Source of the DNA: a virus
Virus record (IMG/VR): IMGVR_UViG_3300032288_001804
Coordinates: 1 to 64,000 of that record
Length of the DNA stretch: 64,000 bases
Direction: 5' to 3' (one strand)
Below are positions 59,625 to 64,000 of the stretch, piece by piece (the stretch's first letter is position 1; each line of letters begins with the position of its first letter). The notes beneath the pieces were generated by a model. It saw only the letters and a program-made list of their open reading frames with translations, did not search any database and was not told the DNA's origin. The translations under genes were made by a program, and so were the position numbers.

Positions 59625-62342
59625 TTATTCTAGTTCATAACCAGCATTAATCAATGCTTGAATTTCCGCATCACTTAAATAGTAAGTACCACCTTCTTGA
59701 TATTGACCACCCATTTCAAAACCATGTTCTGGCGCAGTATAACCTTGTTTATTAAATCTATTAGCAATTTTACTGTAGCGATTAGACATTCTATTTTTTT
59801 GTCTAAACTCTCTAGCATCAAGATTTGCTGGTCCATAACCTTTCTCCTCATTATCAGTTAAGTACTGTTCTTTTTGATTTAGCTGGTCAAGTTTAGAACC
59901 AAGGTTTTGCAATCTGCTAGTAGCCATTCTATTTCTAGCCTTTTCTAAAAAGCTTTTATCTGCATATCCTATATTAGGATTAAATGTACTTGTTAATCTT
60001 GTATAATTTGGAGTTAACTCTTCAGGAGTTGTACCTCTAGCATAGGGATTAAAGTTTTGTGTTGCAAATGGATCAAAGTTTTTAGATTTACTTGGATCAC
60101 CATTTTGTGTAGTAATTAAGTTACCATTAACATCATACTGTACAGAACCTTGTCCAGGCTGATTAGCTCGGATTTTCATTTTAAATCTATTAGGACCTTG
60201 TGTAATGTCATAACGATTAATGTTATTATCCTTAAACCAAGTGTTATACTGAGCATTTGCACCAGGACCTACAGCAGGAGCACCAGGTACGGTAGTTCCA
60301 GCTGCACCAGCAGTTCCTTGACCTTGACCTTTTAGCATCATATCGGCCATTGTTTGATTAAACAATGCATTGATATTACGCTTTGTTCTAAAACCAAACA
60401 AAGGAGTTTTAGTATAACCAGCTGCCATTGCACCTAATAACTGTTGCATTGCAGGATTAAACTGATAGCCACCTGCACCGCCTCCACCTGTATTAGTAGT
60501 ATTAGTAGTAGTACCCGGAGTTGTAGTTGAAGCTGCTGGAGTACCAGGTTTACTATAAAAGAAATCCTGATCAGTTGCGACTTTACTTGGATACTTTTTT
60601 TCAAGATCCTGAATAGCTTTATCTCTTTCAGCCTCTAAATTTTTTAATACATTAGGATCCGCATTAGGATTTTTTGAACTTGCAATTTTATTATTTGCAG
60701 CAGCTACCTCATAGTCAGTATCAAACTTTTTAAGAATATCTAAATACTCCTGTTGATACTTATCTTGATTATCACGGGTCATTCTTTGACGAGTAGACGT
60801 TGCATAGCCAGGACTATTTTTATGCGGAATTTGTGTAGTATACGTTAGTGGATTTTGAGCTGTTTCTTGTAACTGATTTCTATCAAGTTTAGCATCGCTA
60901 GCCCAGTTACCAGCCATAGTCATAAAAGCTTGAATATCTTCTTTTTTTGTGTTTGGGTCTGAAATCAAGCTACCCATTGTCTCATTATACCATTTTTCAA
61001 AACCAGCAGCATCAGTTGCTGTAGGTTTTACTATAGCCTTTTTTTGATATCTTGTTATACCACCATACTCTGCAGTAGTAGGTTGTTGTGATTTATTTAT
61101 CATATCTTGTAGCTTTTGCATGTTTTGATAAAATTCAGCATTAGTTTGTTTAGCTTTAGCAATAGGTTTTGAAAATGCATCTTGTGCAGAACTGTATAAT
61201 CCTTGCATTAACTGAGCATTAGCTTGCTTAGCTTCATTGGGATCATACATTCCTGTGTAATAAGGGTTAAGAGGATTTTGACTATCAAACCCAAACTCTT
61301 GAAAATCACTACCACTCATACCCATACCCATTTGAGCCATAGGCATTTCTTGCATCATTTCTTCTGGCATTTCTTGTTGAGCTTGCTCTTGACCTACACC
61401 TTGAAGTTGCTGAACCACAGCATCTACAATCTGCATAGCTTGCTCCTCAGGAATACCCATCTCAATTAGCTTTTGATCTACTTCTTCAGGAGTAGCTCCT
61501 TGCTGTAAAGCTTGAGCTACCATTTGCATTAGTTGCTCTTGAGAAGTTTGTTGAGAAGTTTGTTGAGGAGCTTGCATTCCCATTTGAGCAAATCCCATTT
61601 CTTCAAATTCACTAAGCTGACCTTTACGCTTTTTACCTAAAGCTTTTTGAACTACAGCATTGGCTGACATGTCCTTTAGATAATTTAAAAAGTTATTAGG
61701 CTTCTCATAATACTCATAATTCTCAGTATTATCGGTAAGCTTTTCTGGTGTAAAGAAACCACCACCCTTTTGAGCAGTTGGTATCCCGTAGTGACTACTA
61801 TCCATTTTTATTGCATTTTGTATAGGAGATCCTGCCCCCATTTCATATTTAGGAAGATCTCCCATTTGTCCAAGTTGGTCCGTTGAACCTCCACCTTGAA
61901 ATGCCATGTAAAGCTGGCCGCCTTTTTTTGCTGTTGCCATAGGATTTGTGTATGCGCTATTTTGATAGCCAGGTTCATATACAGGAACTTTTTCATTAGG
62001 GAAATCTGTAAACTGCCCAGTTGAAGTAAGCCACGGATATGATCCGTATTTTTTCATTGATGACGTTTCATAAAGATTAAAAGGGTCATTAAGATAATCC
62101 CTTTGTGTTTTCTTCATTCTATTTTGGTCTTGGTAGTTAAGAGCCATTGTTGCTCCTGAAACAAGACCGTGTACAGTATCTCTTAGATAAGGATGATTAT
62201 CAATAAAGCCGCTCATACCACCCTTAGGTTGCTTAAGCTTTATATTAAGGTTATTATAAAGGTTTTCTAAATTAACATCACCAGGTTGACTTAACTTGGC
62301 AAATGGATTTTGAAACTTTATATATGGGCTTCCATTTATCAT
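59625..62342 (-). CDS. Large virion protein with Gln-rich segment and Gly-Gly motifs
   Basis: The 905-aa protein starts MINGSPYIKFQNPF, has a Gln/Met-rich region (about residues 250-340) and repeated Gly-Gly motifs (AKKGGQ, TAQKGGGF, AEYGGI, EMGGQYQEGG). It ends with LSDAEIQALINAGYELE. It lies 11 bases upstream of the 864-aa gene and 67 bases downstream of the lysozyme-containing gene. It is likely a structural or internal virion component. Confidence 0.65.
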   Translation of the reverse strand: MINGSPYIKFQNPFAKLSQPGDVNLENLYNNLNIKLKQPKGGMSGFIDNHPYLRDTVHGLVSGATMALNYQDQNRMKKTQRDYLNDPFNLYETSSMKKYGSYPWLTSTGQFTDFPNEKVPVYEPGYQNSAYTNPMATAKKGGQLYMAFQGGGSTDQLGQMGDLPKYEMGAGSPIQNAIKMDSSHYGIPTAQKGGGFFTPEKLTDNTENYEYYEKPNNFLNYLKDMSANAVVQKALGKKRKGQLSEFEEMGFAQMGMQAPQQTSQQTSQEQLMQMVAQALQQGATPEEVDQKLIEMGIPEEQAMQIVDAVVQQLQGVGQEQAQQEMPEEMMQEMPMAQMGMGMSGSDFQEFGFDSQNPLNPYYTGMYDPNEAKQANAQLMQGLYSSAQDAFSKPIAKAKQTNAEFYQNMQKLQDMINKSQQPTTAEYGGITRYQKKAIVKPTATDAAGFEKWYNETMGSLISDPNTKKEDIQAFMTMAGNWASDAKLDRNQLQETAQNPLTYTTQIPHKNSPGYATSTRQRMTRDNQDKYQQEYLDILKKFDTDYEVAAANNKIASSKNPNADPNVLKNLEAERDKAIQDLEKKYPSKVATDQDFFYSKPGTPAASTTTPGTTTNTTNTGGGGAGGYQFNPAMQQLLGAMAAGYTKTPLFGFRTKRNINALFNQTMADMMLKGQGQGTAGAAGTTVPGAPAVGPGANAQYNTWFKDNNINRYDITQGPNRFKMKIRANQPGQGSVQYDVNGNLITTQNGDPSKSKNFDPFATQNFNPYARGTTPEELTPNYTRLTSTFNPNIGYADKSFLEKARNRMATSRLQNLGSKLDQLNQKEQYLTDNEEKGYGPANLDAREFRQKNRMSNRYSKIANRFNKQGYTAPEHGFEMGGQYQEGGTYYLSDAEIQALINAGYELE

Positions 62343-62409
62343 AATGCTAATATACTCATTATACTATATAAGATACTGATTTCTTTAATAATTTCCTAGT
62401 TATCATAAC

Positions 62410-64000
62410 TTATTTTAAATTGTCCAATACGCTTCTTGTATATTTATTTCTTTCACCTAATGGGACTAGTACTCCATCTTTTTTCACATTTCGTATATAG
62501 TTCTTAAGCATCTTTTCATAAGCTTGTTTTTTTACAGTAGCATCTTTTGTTGTAGAATACTGATTTGCTGCTCCAAAAAAGTTAGGATACTCATTTATAG
62601 GAAGACCGTTATAGACAAAGTCTAATGCAAGTACTTTTAAGTCAGGGTGTAACTTATCAAAAGAACCTTTTCCAAATTTTGTTTCATACTGCTCTAATGT
62701 GCGATTAAGATGTTCTTCTACATCATTACGCATTAACGCAATAGCCTCATCTTTAGTAAGCCCCTTAGAATATCTACCAGCTTTAACATCATCATCTGTT
62801 AACTTATGACCATAACCTATTGTATCATTACCACCTTCTTCAGAGGGATATGGATAAAACTTATCCTCTTTTAAGCCCCTATTAACACCATTCTCTTGTT
62901 CCATTAATCGTGTATAGTAATCTTCAGGTATTTTAAACTTTATAGGTTCTGACTTAGGTTTATTAACAGCGTTTATTACTTGATTAAATTGCTCCGATAT
63001 ACTTAGGGTTGGTTTTGGTGTACCAATCATAGTTTGCAATTGTTCAAATACTCCAGGTTCTTTTTGTTCTATAGGATACTTCCCATTAAACATATCAGTA
63101 ACCTTTTGAAATACTTGAGATGGTTCTTGTGGTTTAGGTTTATAACCAACTTGTTGCATCATATTCATAATACCACCCCCATCTTGTTTTCTTTCTATGT
63201 AACGCATTCTTTGTAAATCAGGATCATAAACTAAGTTTTGATTTTTACCACCCCAATTACGATCGTTACTTAACATAAAATCTTTATACTCCATCCAACC
63301 GGTATCTCCAGGATGAGATTCTCCTGGTATGTGTGACTTTAACCAAACACCTGTATCAGGGTTAGTACTAAAGCCGTGATACATACCATCATAAGGATCT
63401 GGTTGCCAATGAGGATTTTTTTGTAAAGCTTCTTCAAAAGTTTTAGGCTTGCCTAATGCATCCCACATACCATAGTGATCGTATTGTCTAGGGTTGCCAT
63501 ATTGCCACTCGGAATCAGGTCTTCTATTCTCAGGCGCTGTTTCACTGTAGTTTAAAAAATCTTGATAATCATCAGGTAATTCACCACCAGTTTGAGCTTG
63601 ATTTAAATATAACTCGAAATCACCTTCATCAAACATTTCATCATCTACAATAATATCTTGAAATGCTCTATTCCTATTTGCAAGTATTTCTTCTTCTGTA
63701 AATCCTCCAGCTTGAGCTTTAGGCAATTCATCTTCGTTTGGTGTATCATTAGATACATATGAATCATGGATTTGTTTTAATAAGTCACCCCTGCCTCTAA
63801 CAACTTTATATAAATCAAGATTTTTGCTATTTCCAGATTTTACATCCCTATCAATAATTTCTTGTATTTCTTCATTAGTATAGTTTTTTGTAGGATCAAT
63901 CCCCATGTTCATACGCCACTCATTTGTGCGTGATCTTACTTCAGTAGGACTATAATAATAATCAATTATATCTTTACTACTACCAACTTTTTTTTGATTT
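62410..64000 (-). CDS. Virion-associated lysozyme (GH24-like), partial at window edge
   Basis: An ATG at 63912 would give 500 aa, but the frame stays open upstream to the window edge (for example IIDYYYSPTEVRSRT), so the true start lies beyond it. The N-terminal part holds LPKAQAGG and QAQTGGELP motifs. The C-terminal 165 residues form a phage-lysozyme domain: YYTRLMEQENGVNRG with the catalytic Glu, TIGYGH, then LKVLALDFVYNG. It should cut peptidoglycan glycan strands, and as part of a virion protein it may act at infection. Confidence 0.75.
   Translation of the reverse strand, partial: NQKKVGSSKDIIDYYYSPTEVRSRTNEWRMNMGIDPTKNYTNEEIQEIIDRDVKSGNSKNLDLYKVVRGRGDLLKQIHDSYVSNDTPNEDELPKAQAGGFTEEEILANRNRAFQDIIVDDEMFDEGDFELYLNQAQTGGELPDDYQDFLNYSETAPENRRPDSEWQYGNPRQYDHYGMWDALGKPKTFEEALQKNPHWQPDPYDGMYHGFSTNPDTGVWLKSHIPGESHPGDTGWMEYKDFMLSNDRNWGGKNQNLVYDPDLQRMRYIERKQDGGGIMNMMQQVGYKPKPQEPSQVFQKVTDMFNGKYPIEQKEPGVFEQLQTMIGTPKPTLSISEQFNQVINAVNKPKSEPIKFKIPEDYYTRLMEQENGVNRGLKEDKFYPYPSEEGGNDTIGYGHKLTDDDVKAGRYSKGLTKDEAIALMRNDVEEHLNRTLEQYETKFGKGSFDKLHPDLKVLALDFVYNGLPINEYPNFFGAANQYSTTKDATVKKQAYEKMLKNYIRNVKKDGVLVPLGERNKYTRSVLDNLK

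Noticed and set aside
1-64000. CRISPR array, integrase, attachment site or insertion sequence
   Set aside because: I saw no regularly spaced repeats, no transposase or integrase reading frame, and no terminal repeats.

Overview
This window looks like about two thirds of a crAss-like phage genome (Crassvirales), a tailed phage of Bacteroidota. The support is the set of giant leftward virion genes, one with a DFDID RNA polymerase metal motif and an HExxH protease motif, facing a rightward replication block with uracil-DNA glycosylase, DnaB-type helicase, DnaG-like primase, family B DNA polymerase and a Sak4-like recombinase. The DNA is AT-rich, starts often lack a clear Shine-Dalgarno sequence, and at least one promoter fits the Bacteroidota TTG / TAnnTTTG pattern. 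TAA, TAG and TGA all act as stops, so no recoding is needed.

Region 1 (1-540) is non-coding and highly structured. It holds two tRNA-like genes whose acceptor and T arms are clear but whose centres carry about 50-60 extra bases. Region 2 (542-25591, + strand with two exceptions) is a tightly packed early/middle block. It begins with a GroES-like protein and a radical SAM (SplB-like) gene that is physically split by a split intein with an antisense HNH endonuclease gene between the halves. It continues with UDG, a DnaA-domain-IV-like protein, helicase, Sak4-like ATPase, SSB-like protein and primase; a cluster of small genes with a second HNH endonuclease that has displaced the start of a DUF6915-like gene; a VWA/HExxH protein paired with a MoxR AAA+ ATPase; two sets of tandem paralogues; a RecB/Cas4-type nuclease; the DNA polymerase with a C-terminal QLSLF clamp-binding motif; and nucleotide-pool genes (DUF1599-like and MazG-like).

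Region 3 (25588-64000, all - strand) is the late block and is transcribed toward the early block, meeting it with overlapping stop codons. Reading downstream from the right edge: a partial lysozyme-domain virion protein, two further virion proteins with repeated Gly-Gly motifs, and four very large proteins (1492, 2063, 3326 and 2738 aa) likely to be the RNA polymerase and cargo injected with the genome. Then comes a lysis cassette (YkuD-like enzyme, small membrane proteins, spanin-like pair), and last four small basic or Gly-Gly-motif proteins. Capsid, portal and terminase genes are not seen and presumably lie beyond the right edge.

Together the early genes replicate and repair DNA and tune nucleotide pools, while the late genes build the virion, pre-load the next host with RNA polymerase and lyse the cell. 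The strongest unusual features are the fractured radical SAM gene with its split intein and antisense homing endonuclease, the HNH insertion at the DUF6915-like gene with relict gene starts, and the tRNA genes with central insertions.
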